From the NCBI GenBank assembly GCA_022457155.1, contig JAJGOT010000138.1, positions 1,240,501 through 1,304,500 on the forward strand: DNA of 64,000 bases, given 5' to 3'. Under the pieces are notes generated by a model. That model was not told where the DNA came from, searched no databases, and saw only the letters and a list, made by a program, of their open reading frames with translations. How positions within the stretch are numbered: the stretch's first letter is position 1; every line of letters begins with the position of its first letter. Positions 41,303 through 51,568 of the stretch are shown one piece after another. The DNA is from Cladopsammia gracilis. Lineage: Eukaryota > Cnidaria > Anthozoa > Scleractinia > Dendrophylliidae. The position numbers and the translations under genes are program-made.

Positions 41303-42118
41303 TTTTCCCAATTTCTTTTGTTTTCAGCACGAACTGCACGTGCTATACTTCGTGGCAATTTGCATACACATTTGTATAGTATGCGAACACACAATGCTAC
41401 GTCCTAGCGTTCCTACATGTACTCTGAATTCCACTGTGCAATTCTAACAAAGGACACTTGAATAATTACACCCCGGTGAGGCTGAGCCTGCGCTATAAAA
41501 GAGTATTATGGTATTTTTCGGAGTTGCCAATTTGCATGGAATAACAATATGTAAAATGCACGTGCAGAGGCATTGTTTTCATTCATTAATCGTATTGTTT
41601 TGTGCCGCTCTCGCTAGCAAATGATAACATGATCTCTCACGTTCAAAGTTCAACCTTCTGAAATTATTTCATTACAAACAACTTTTCACCTTTCAGTCAC
41701 CTTCCGTGGATTCCAGCATATTCTCTCATTATTGAGTCTATACTTAGATCGAGGATTCTAGTCTTACTTACTTTAGTAGCCACATTTATTTGAGGTCTGT
41801 CCCCTTTGAATTACTGAGTTAGTTTTATCACTATTCATAACCGGACCGTAACAATGGTGGTTAGTACAGTTAGGGCCTGTTTAATTGAGGGAGGAAGATC
41901 TAGGAACATCCCAGGAAGTGGAACAATGTTTCATTTGGTTGAGAAGCGGAGTAGCGGTTTGGATGTGGGAGCGGTTACCAGGTGAAGCCAATGAGAGCTT
42001 CAACGTATTAATGTTGCCAATTTTCTCTTTATTTGCGGGAGGCTGCATGTTGTGATAAAGCTCACCTTGGGCGTCTTGAATATCTCTCGCCACTGAATAT
42101 CTCATCTGTTAGAATACT
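41303..42118. other. Spacer without a recognised gene
   Basis: The minus-strand open stretch 42105-41881 has no recognisable motif. Nothing else is supported here. Confidence 0.35.
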
Positions 42119-42298
42119 GGGGCCGTATTCACGAAAGCATCCTAAGTCCAAAGAGCCTCCTGAGATATAACTTAGGACTGGTATTCACGAAGACCTCCTA
42201 TTTTAAGACATGTCTTATTTTTTTCTCCTAAACTTAGGACCTCCTAAATTTTTAAGACATGTCTTAACTAGCATTCACGATGACCTCCTAGCATAAGT
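42119..42298. mobile_element. Partial MITE (GGGCCGTATTCACGAA end, TCCTAAGT units)
   Basis: One end is clear (GGGGCCGTATTCACGAAAGC), followed by repeats of CCTCCTAA, CTTAGGAC and TTAAGACATGTC. The opposite end is missing and the sequence passes into the inverted Penelope-like segment, so it may be truncated by that insertion. Confidence 0.45.
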
Positions 42299-43668
42299 GG
42301 GAGAGAGTGGGAGAGATCAAGAATCATTTGGATAAGGTCACAAAGTGTTTCTGTAGGAACTTTTTTATGTAGGCGGGTGTTGAGAAAATAGCGGCAAGCA
42401 TCATTTCCGTCTTTGTGAGCTATATTAGTGTACAACACCCGCCTACATAAAAAAGTTCCTACAGAAAGACTTAGTGACCTCATCCAAATGATTCTTGGCA
42501 TGAACAATTTCACTTTCAATGATGATCACCACTTACAGATCCAACGGACAGCCATGGGCACACGAATGGCACCCTCCTACGCGAATCTTTTCATGGCTAA
42601 ATTTGAGCAACACGCTTTGGAAAACACTGTTTTCAGACCCTACATTTAGTGGCAATACATTGATGACATTTTCATGGTATGGACTAAAGGAAAAGAAAAC
42701 CTAAAAACGTTTCTAAATCACCTCAACTCTCTCCACCCTACAATCAAGTTCACTCACGAATATTCCAATTCGCTTATACAGTTCCTTCCGTTCCTTGACG
42801 TTCAAGTTCAGCTTAAGGACAACCAAATCCAAACGGACCTTTACACCAAGCCTACAGATAAACATCAATATCTTTTAAAATCGTCATGTCATCCAAGTCA
42901 CACCAAACGTTCGATTCCTTTTAGCCTCGCCCTAAGATTAAGACGTATATGTTCTACTGATTTTCTTTTTGAAAAACGCTCTGCGGAACTGATTAATTAC
43001 TCAGTGAAAGGAGGATACAGCCGCTCTTTCCTAAAAAGTGAAATTCGACGCGTCCATTCCATCCCTCGCTGTGATCTTCTGACTGAGACAGAACAACAAA
43101 AGAAAGCCTCCGACCGAACACCTTTCGTAATCACCTTCAATCCAGCTATTTGTAATCCCTCCTCTGTTGTACGAAAACACCTTTAGTTAACATTCTTCAA
43201 TCTTCCACCTTTCCTTCACCACCTGTCGTGGCTTATAGGAGAAGTGCAAGCCTTCGTGACCTCCTGGTTCATACTAAACTAAGGAAACCAACCAGCGAGA
43301 GAGATCAGATAATGCCTCCAGGAGGAGCTTACAGATGCAACCACCCACGCTGTTTGACCTGTCAGTTTATTCAACAAGGCCAAAAGAAATACACTTTTTT
43401 ACTACTAAAGAGGAACGTTGTATTTATAATCACATGACATGTAATTCTAAAAACCTGATCTATATGATCCTATGTAAAAATTGCTTTAAATGTAATATAC
43501 CGTGTCAATACATCGGAGAAACAAAACGCAAACAACATGAACGCTTTGGTGAACATCGCCGCTCTGTAGAGAATCCACATCACCTCCGCTGCCCTACTCC
43601 TATATCAGAACACTTTAATCTACCGGGACATTCTACTAAGGATATGCAACTTATGCCACTGGAAATAA
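42299..43668 (+). pseudogene. Penelope-like retroelement, head-to-head inverted at its 5' side
   Basis: The plus part (42430-43668) has RT block TAMGTRMAPSYANLFM, the catalytic YIDDIFMVW, HPTIKFTHEYS and TDLYTKPTD, then GIY-YIG with YIGETKRKQHERFGEHRR. A TAG precedes the YIDD block and there are frame changes near 43186 and 43335. The minus part (42519-42299) repeats the upstream RT segment (NTRLHKKVPTETL, DLIQMIL) in inverse orientation plus about 20 residues not present in the plus part (AHKDGNDACRYF). The arms 42318-42380 and 42432-42496 form an inverted pair. Non-functional copy. Confidence 0.75.
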
Positions 43669-44890
43669 TAGCGGAGCACTTGCCAGGCCGAAGGCCTGGC
43701 TGCGCAGCCCCATACTCATAGAACCAGAACCTGTGCCCGTCATTTTTCGTGGTCATGGCTAGCGGAATGTTTCGCGGGCGCGCGTGTGCCCGCCCTCCTT
43801 CCGCCGTCACGCAGGACCGGACTACTGCAGCTCCGCCGTCGCGCAGGACTAGCTCGCGGGCGCGTATGACGTCGCAAAACATGCGCGTACGACGTCATGT
43901 TGAAACCAAAGCGAGGCTTTGTTTTTCGCGCGGTTACACGGCCGAATGTCACGTCAGCTAGAAAAACACTTTGATGTTTTGCTATGAATTTACTAAGCGG
44001 AGAAAACCGTTTAAATTAAAGGCGTTATTTCTCTGAATATTTCGCGGTTTGCTACTCAAGACAAGGATACTAATTAAGGGATACTCAGAAGCCGCTTTAG
44101 TGGAAAAATACGAGCTTTCAGGGATAAAATCTTGCTTCGAGGAACTTCATTTATTACGTTTTTATCAAATGCGGGAGATGTTTGTTTTCTACGGATTTCA
44201 GAACCAGAAGCGGAGATTTGAATTTCTAAGCAAGCGAGGGACTTAAAGGTAAAGCAGATTACAGTTTTCAATGAGAATTTATGTTGATATCAATCTGTGA
44301 GTGACTTTTTATTGGTGTTATTGTTAGTTTTGGAGAATTGATTTTAAAACGTGCTTAAATTCAGTTGTATCGATCTCTTGAATTTCATCGAAGAAAGCTT
44401 GAACTCGATGAGCTACAATTAAATGGTACGCGTTTTGCTTTTAAACGTAAACTAATGGGGATTTGAATAGATTTTTTCTAAAGAAGATTGTGTTGTCCAT
44501 TTTTATGTGTTTGTTCATTCATTAGATAGATTGAAAAGCGATTTTATGTAAACAAAACAAGACTTTGATTTTGTAGTACAGTTCTATCTTCACTCGCATC
44601 GCCTTATGCAAATATGTTTGTGTATTTTTGCAATTTTTGATTTTCGGAAACTAGTGGTACTAGTTATTCTAGACAGAGAAAAGTTGTTTTTGTGAACTTT
44701 TGTACGGTCTATAAAACTGTACTGTGCAGACGGTCGCGTAATAAGCTTCTTACTGTACTTACTGAGAATTGCTCTCCAGTAAAATTGAAAATAGCCCGTT
44801 CGTCAATCTTAATTCTTGTGCTTCCAACCTTTCACCTTAGTTAAGTTTCACCTTAGTTAAGCTTGTTAAAAGTGCGACGCTGTTAGGCTT
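43668..44890 (+). repeat. Dispersed repeat X, copy B
   Basis: Begins ATAGCGGAGC, then the hairpin AGGCCGAAGGCCT, then GCCCCATACTCATAGAAC. It runs through GC-rich CGCGGGCGCG sequence, a segment shared with copy C (about 44080-44380) and a segment shared with the far end of copy A (44470-44880, GTCCATTTTTATGTGTTTG, then CTTAGTTAAGCTTGTT). No coding capacity. It abuts the Penelope-like endonuclease region. Confidence 0.7.
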
Positions 44891-45148
44891 GGGCTATCTA
44901 TATATATTACGTATTAGCAGAGACGCTGTACGAAAAGGGCGTGAAGCATTTTTCATAGACAAAGCAAAGACGTTTATAGAACCACTTGGAATCAACAGAC
45001 GCGACGAACTTCATTAACTTTCTCATCACTAGTCAGTTTAGTTTATCGCCGTCAAACTCCTTCACCAATCATATTCATAGTTTTGTTATTCTTTAGTTTT
45101 TTCAAAACCACTTGTATTACGGTTTTACAGTTGTAATCATTTATAGTG

Positions 45149-45192
45149 TTTGCCCCTGAAGAAGCTTTGTTTTGCAAAGCGAAATATTGGGC
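45149..45192 (+). other. Structured CTGAAGAAG-stem-CGAAA motif
   Basis: GCCCCTGAAGAAGCTTTG, loop, then CAAAGCGAAATATTGGGC. The stem GCTTTG/CAAAGC is enclosed by GCCC/GGGC. The same layout occurs at 40253-40293 (GGCCCTGAGGAAGACTA ... TAGTCGAAATATTGGCC). It resembles a hammerhead core (CUGANGA, stem, GAAA) but has an extra A before the stem and lacks an obvious cleavage triplet. Confidence 0.45.
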
Positions 45193-45261
45193 ACTATTAT
45201 ATTCCACTTTTATTTTATTTTATTTGCTTCTGCTTCTGCTTCTGCTTCTGCTTCTGTTTTT

Positions 45262-45573
45262 CGGTCAAAACATTCCATAGGTCTCACACATTATCATTAA
45301 ATTACCACAGAAAGTTTCCTCAGACTTAAATTACTTACTCCGTGCAAATAGCTCTGACTAACTCCTCGGCAATAAAGAGAGCGAGCTTTTCATTCAAATG
45401 CAGTTTTGCTTGACTTTTTCACTCTTTTTAAACTGCATTCGAATGAAAAGCTCGATCTTTTTATTGCCGAGGAATTAGTCAGAGCTATTTGCAGAGATTA
45501 ATAATTTTAGTCTGAGGAAACTTTCTGTGGTAATTTAATGATAATTTGTGAGACCTATGGACTGTTTTGACCG
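45262..45573. mobile_element. 312 bp foldback element
   Basis: CGGTCAAAACATTCCATAGG ... GAGCGAGCTTTTCATTC on the left is mirrored by GAATGAAAAGCTCGATC ... CCTATGGACTGTTTTGACCG on the right. Arms of about 140 bases with a roughly 30 base loop. A GCTTCT microsatellite precedes it (45227-45256). Confidence 0.72.
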
Positions 45574-45719
45574 CTTATATCTCAAACATGAAAAAACACG
45601 TGTTAAAAATGTTTTAGCAAATGACTCCAAATCGAACAGTTTAATTTGTTTGAAATTTTCCCATTTAGTGTGCTACACTGTGTAGATTATAGCGCATTTA
45701 TTCGCTTGTCGCGGGTAGC

Positions 45720-45950
45720 CCCAAAATCGAAAGATATTTTGGAAAAACTGTTTTTCGTCATGTTTATTTATCGTTGCTATGGAAACGTCCGTTAGCATAA
45801 AAAGAGCATTATCCAAAACTTTCATCCAAGCCTGACATCTGGTATCAAATTCAGATTTATTGAGCTAAAGTAAGATTATGTATAAGCGCATTCAAAAAGG
45901 GAAGGTGACCCGAAAAACAAGTACTTGAAGCCACCTTAAGTTCAAACAAA
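45720..45950. repeat. Repeat copy, inverted relative to 50110-50290
   Basis: ATCTGGTATCAAATTCAG ... GAGCTAAAGTAAGATTATG reappears inverted at 50110-50290 (CATAATCTTACTTTAGCTC ... GATACCAGAT). The copy ends GCCACCTTAAG, like the TTAA foldback at 14930-16320. The lectin-like gene lies between the two copies, perhaps by chance. Confidence 0.5.
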
Positions 45951-46385
45951 GAAAGGAAAATTTCTCGTCTCGCTGCCTTCGCCGTCGTGGTTGCTTAAAT
46001 TACCTAATATTTGCTTATGGCAGCCATATTGGGTTTATGCAAATTAAGCAAACAATAAAATAGCAATTTAACCGTTTTCCCCTATTTATATTTTTCCAGA
46101 CTTTTGATATGTTGTTTCTGGGTATTAGTTGAACTAGTTAACGTAAAAATCGCTTATATTTCAATTAGTGCAACCTTACGACCCTTTTTTCGCTAGATTG
46201 ACTGGACTAAAGTACGAATTGGCGTTGACGTCGTGGTGCTTAAGCTCCCTTTTATCCGGCAATTTCATGGCAGTTATAATAATAATCTTCACCAGAATTT
46301 GTATTATTGGTTATTAATATTAGAGGAAACCGCACACCAGCCACGTTTTAAATAGTGGTTTCATTTGTCTTCGTCGTGGTTGCCG

Positions 46386-49300
46386 TCACGATCTCTGTCC
46401 GCTGTGGTTTTCATCGTGTTCTTCGTCACGACCTCTACCATGTTGGTTGTGGTGGTCGCCATGATAACCGTCCTGTTTGATTCCTTTGTGGTCACCATTA
46501 GGGTTACTGTCATCACTGCTGTCTTGATCGTCATCGTTGTCATCCTCTCGCTCACTGTTATTCATATTTAATGTACCACAGCTGTATATTATGTGTATTG
46601 CCATTTTGCTTGAAGAATTGCATGGGTCATCTTTTCGCTTCACTTTGCACCGTCTTCGCCCCTCGCATTTCTTTGAAATCCAGTTAAATTCTTTAAGTGG
46701 TACGCACGCTTCTGGTAAGGCCATTGTTTTGCACGAATCACACTTGCAAGTGCATTTTGAATATCGAACAGTTATCAGACTAATCTTATTCTGCTTGGAG
46801 CAATCATAAAGATTGTGATTCCTCTGACCGCAGATAGTAACGCTGTGCAGAGATTGTTCTGTAACAAATATATATTTATTAATGTTTATAGTCAACTGAA
46901 ACATCATTACAGAAACATTTGGATAGATAGATGGATTTGTTCTCCCACTCTCTGCCCGAGGCTATGCCATGCCGATGAGTCCTAACAAGGACGAAACAGC
47001 TTTCCATGGCTGCCACCCCACGGGTTTTCCACTGTGCGCAGGCGTAAGGTTTTGGCCAAACTGCCGAGATGTGTTTCATTGTGACTTCCCCTTACATTTA
47101 TTTTTAGACTTATTGATGTGTTGATTGAATGAGTGAGTGAGTCAGTCAGTCAGTGAGTAATTGATTAATTAGCCAATGGAAATCAACAATGTTTGAAGAA
47201 ATAGCCGCGCATTGGTCCTCATTAACCCACTTTATTCCACTGAAGGTTACTTTAGTGGAGATGTGACGCCCAACATTTTGGCATGCACAACGATATGCTA
47301 TTGGTTTTGATCGACAATAATGCCAAAGTCTGATATTCCTACTATAAAAAGGATTTCAACGATCATGTAAGGCAACCTAAGCTTACGTTTACATTGAATT
47401 TTCAAAAGCCTCGTAAGTCGAAGAAACGGCGTATTTTGACCCCGTGCTCGCTTTAGCACTAAGACTAGATTGCTTGTGACAATTCCTATTGGATAAAATA
47501 AATGTACTGTTCAAAAAATGACAAATTTTTCATAAGAATAGAGCGGTTTTCAATTGAGTTTCGTAAAACCAAAACAAAGGTTACCATTCTGGCAAATCTG
47601 AACAACCGCAGAACACACAATGAACCAGTCAAGACTCGAAGCAAACACATATGCGCTGGGAGACTGCAAAGCAGTCGGTTTTTCCCTCGAAAACTCTTTG
47701 GCTCCAGATCTATTCGGCCACTTTCGCATTCTCTTTCTTTTCGTCTTTCAGCGGACTCGTACAAAAATAAGGACCACGGTCTTGTATTCAGTCCGCATAT
47801 AGCAGGTACGTATGTAGGAGGCAAAGCGCGATGAAACTGATACACCATTGGCTTAATTCGCTTTACTTTGATTAGTTGAGAGCAGCGCGAGATTTGTTAA
47901 CCAATCACAAAGCGCTGCAATACAAAACTAAAGCAAATGAAATAAAAACCGCTGGATTTAAATTGAAGTTATTTACTGGGCCAACATCTTACCATGTGAA
48001 GTGTTCTTGTCAGTTTGGCAAACTGTAGGTTTACTCACTGGAGCCCAAGAAGCTTTGCAAAACAAACAAATATACAAATAAATTAATGAGACTCCAAAGT
48101 ATTACCTTTACGTTGTTTTAATGAACGTGCCATCAATCAGTTTGGTGTTGGACACACACACAGACACACGCAGATAAAAGAATGCTGGTGGCAAAGCTTA
48201 CTTTAGCGTACACACACGCACACTGACAGAGAAAAAATGTTGGTAGCTAAACTTTCATTAGCTTATGTCACTTTCATGTTAATCATAGCTTTTTTGTAAT
48301 GACTGGATAGTTCATTTTTTAATTATTGAAATGACGTTTCTTCTTACCTGTAGGACGTCCAATGAAAACTGGATACACACTCTCTTGGTTTGGAAACGCA
48401 CACAAGGCCTCGTCTGTAACCTAAAGAATGAGTGAATTACATGTAAATCCACAATTCTTATGGTAACGGTTTATTTCCTTTTGGTGGAAAATAAATTACA
48501 TCTTCACAGTAATTCTATATAGTTTGGATCATTCTCTTTCCAAGAAGAAAGATCGCTAGTAGCAACCTGGAGCGAGCGTCTTCTCTCTCGCTCCAGGGGA
48601 CGGAAGAGGAGGACCCTGGGAACGAGGTTGCGCTAGTAGTGACCCGAGAAATCAACTGGGATGGATCAACTTACACCGGATCATTCACATAACAAGACCG
48701 TTACAGGTGAAGAGAGAAATGTCTGCAGGTGGACATTTTTTGTTTTTCAGATGCTTCTAGAACTATAAACGAATATTAAAACAGTCTCCCAGTTACAGAC
48801 AGTTCACAACAAATCGTGGTATTTCTCAATAGATCACTGTTAGTGGTCAAACATGCATGTTAAAGTTTTTATCCAATGTCTCAAGATAGAACTGAATGAC
48901 ATTAATTGAACTGACTTTCATGTAATTTAGTTTTAGATGCAACCATCATCCTCTCTTTAATGGGTAAATACCGTTTATAATACTGTAAATACATGTACTG
49001 TTAAAAGACCGTTTTACTTATACTGACGTTGGTGCTGGTTTGAAACTCAGTAAAATTTTCAAATTAATCATTGCAGCATGTAGTGGTTTCCATACGACAA
49101 GAGTTACTTTGGAATACTACAAGGTACTTCGTAGATCTTTAAAATCTAAATGGACGAAAAGTTTTCAACAAAGAACTTACCGGCTTTAGCTGATGAAAGA
49201 TAGCGTTTGGAGACGCGAGCAAGTTTCTGAAAGCTTCGCAACGATCGCGAAATGCACACTTGTTAAGCTGACACATATTTAGATTGCTAGCATCGTAGTT

Positions 49301-49477
49301 GTACGAAACGCAGCTAGGTTCGGCGTGACAAGCTTCAACACATTGCAACCAATCTTTCACAAAAAAGCTTCGAAAATGTGTGTTTCGGAGGAGTCGATTT
49401 GGCAAAGTAAAATCACAGAAAGCTATTAACGCAAAAGCAAGAAAACAGATAAGGGAAATAGTTAAGGAATACATCAT
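46386..49477 (-). CDS. Secreted PAN/Apple - SUEL-lectin-like protein with acidic His-rich tail
   Basis: Three exons on the minus strand: 49477-49181, 48420-48348 and 46858-46386, joined in phases 0 and 1, giving 280 residues. Exon 1 starts with a signal peptide (MMYSLTISLICFLAFALIAF) and a PAN/Apple domain (CVEACHAEPSCVSYNYD ... MCQLNKC). Exon 2 encodes VTDEALCAFPNQESVYPVFIG. Exon 3 has CGQRNHNLYDC, KKCEGRRRCKV and DPCNSSSKMAIHIIYSC, the cysteine pattern of a galactose/rhamnose-binding (SUEL) lectin domain, shorter than usual at the front. The last 55 residues are rich in D, E, H, N and G. Likely extracellular; sugar binding is inferred from the fold and the tail may bind cations. Confidence 0.78.
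46960..47030 (+). other. Hammerhead-ribozyme-like sequence in the lectin-gene intron
   Basis: CCGATGAGTCC, TAACAA loop, GGACGAAAC, then a CAGC/GCTG stem, within CCCG/CGGG outer complementarity. This matches the CUGAUGA-stem II-GAAA-stem III layout, except that the second core base is C instead of U and the cleavage site reads CC instead of UH. On this strand it is antisense to the host gene. Self-cleavage is doubtful. Confidence 0.4.
48563..48630. mobile_element. 68 bp mini-MITE with 8-9 bp duplication
   Basis: CAACCT ... AGGTTG ends bordered by CGCTAGTAG on both sides (48554-48562, 48631-48639). The duplication length suits hAT-type transposition. It lies in the first intron of the lectin-like gene. 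Confidence 0.7.
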
Positions 49478-49559
49478 TTCCCTTCGCGGTCGGGTGGAAA
49501 ACCTCCCCTAGGACGTTTGCTTGACTTTGTTCGCTGAGCGCAGGGAACGACTGAATGAC

Positions 49560-51568
49560 GGCGGTTTAATTTCTTTTCGTGCTAGAGTTTTGTTAGTTGT
49601 CTTCATCTTCATTAGAATGACGTGAATACAATCATCATTTAAAGAAAGTGCCATTATCTTTCCATAAAAACATTTCTAATGACGTGGACTTTGTTGTTAT
49701 GACTTTTTAATGCATGATAATTCTAAAGGGCGCAATTTGAATTTGTACAGGATAATTTTACCGTGTGATTATTTTAGAGCTATATTGCCGTTTTATTGAG
49801 CAGAGGTGAAAAAATTTTATCATTTTTTAATTAGAAAAAACGTTCATTTGCATGATATATTATTTTAAAAAGCCGACAAATTACCAAAAAAGCCGGAAAA
49901 ACGTCTCTTCATAGATCAGGAAAGACAATTCTAACTTGAAGTTGAAATGCATTAATTTGTTTAGTTTACAATAACAAGTAAACGTTTTTATTTTTCACGT
50001 ACACCTAATTGCAGAAACGTTGTCATAGAAAATACAAAATACCGAAAAGGATTATTTAAAAAAAGGATTTATTCTAAGAGGTATCCTTCCGGATACATTG
50101 ACCCTTTTAGATGGCTCCAAGTAGTTTATTTTTGGGTCACACTTCCCTCTTTGGATGTGCTTATACATAATCTTACTTTAGCTCAATGAATCTGGATTTG
50201 ATACCAGATGTTATGCTCTTTTTTGTGATAAACAAACAAGGCGAAAAACCGGCCGTGATTTTGCAATAATACACATTTAAAATATTCAAAATAGAAAATA
50301 ACAAAAATGACCGTTTTTAACGTCATAAAAAAACAACAAAAATCACGTTTTTGCGTTTATTATTTTTTTTTATTCAAATAACGACCAATAATCATGGCAA
50401 ACCCAAAATGGTCAACATTCACAGCAAAATTCAGTCCTAGTCCTAGCTTAGCAGCGAATTTTTTTTCTCTTATTCGTTGTTCGGGCCAAGCTACAGTCTC
50501 TCGTTCTAATGCATACTGACCTTGCCTCGATTTTCAACATCACCATCGCACTGCATGCTGGGAAATAACGAGGTTTTTTGACATTTTTCATATTTATACT
50601 AAGTCTACAGCCACTCCGACCCACCGCCGGAATTTCTGCTTGTTGTGTTCTCCTGTGGTCGCAACTTCCGAAGGCAAAATATGCCGCGGTAGGTCGAGAA
50701 ATTCATCCAGAGTCGAGTCCCAAAGCTACTTCGTTTCCTGGCGGCCATTTTTCCAGTTCAACGAGCAACTAGCCAAATTCGTAAACGAAGTACAACACCG
50801 AACTCGCTTCATTGAGAAAGTGGACTCTGAACTACCTTCAAGCTTAATGATGCTCATCAGGCAGCTACTAAAGATGAAAAATGGCTGTGAACTTACCAAA
50901 AATCGTAGATAATTCATATTGGACCCTTTATTGCAACTCAACCAAGCAAAATGAAAACGTCACAATGACGTTTCCAGTAAACTCGAGCCATCAGTGTTTT
51001 AGAACAGCAGCACTTTCAATGGTAACTTTAAATATGGAGTCACTTTGTTTTTGATGGTAGGATATGAATATTCTTAATGCTCTTATTGGATTTTTTGGCC
51101 ACTGTAATCCAAAAGGCTCGTTTGTTTATTCATTACATAGGTTGAAAAGCGATTTATGTGGGAAGCGGTAAAGAAGGCCAAGCGGCTCTGGGACTTGATT
51201 CGCTCGGCTCCAAGCCTCCTCTGGTTCAAAATAATTCAAAATGGCCGCCAATCGAACATCTGTTGTTTTAATATTTATATTCCCATGTTTTTTGTCGCAT
51301 TGGTATTGGCCTGCACCTAAACCTTGCTGTTGGGTAACGGGATCGGTAGGGATAACTTGAAACATCAAACGGCAGACGTGGCTGTGAGCACCTGACTTTA
51401 AGTGGTGATCCGCTTGTTTTATATCGCATATTTGCTTAATAATTTTAGAGTTTAAAAACTCTTAAAAGTTGTTCTGGCACACAGCTAAAGACGAGGGATA
51501 CCGCCCGATCATACCGATCGAATTTGTACTCCAGTGTATTTTGTCGATTGGCTTACTCTTTTAAGCCA
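49560..51568. other. Spacer between lectin-like and ankyrin genes; no gene called
   Basis: Divergent promoters of the flanking genes should lie here. Contents: the inverted repeat copy at 50110-50290, an uncalled open stretch 50640-50912 (contains FVNEVQHRTRFIEKV and LMMLIRQLLKMKNG, no recognised family) and a short repeat-X-like piece at 51120-51160. Confidence 0.4.

Noticed and set aside
47486..47848. Open frames of 110-120 codons on both strands
   Set aside because: No recognised domain; it lies within the lectin-gene intron and is probably retroelement-derived or fortuitous.
50578..50941. Possible small gene (FVNEVQHRTRFIEKV segment)
   Set aside because: No start with good context, no splice partner and no recognised family; left as an uncalled open stretch.
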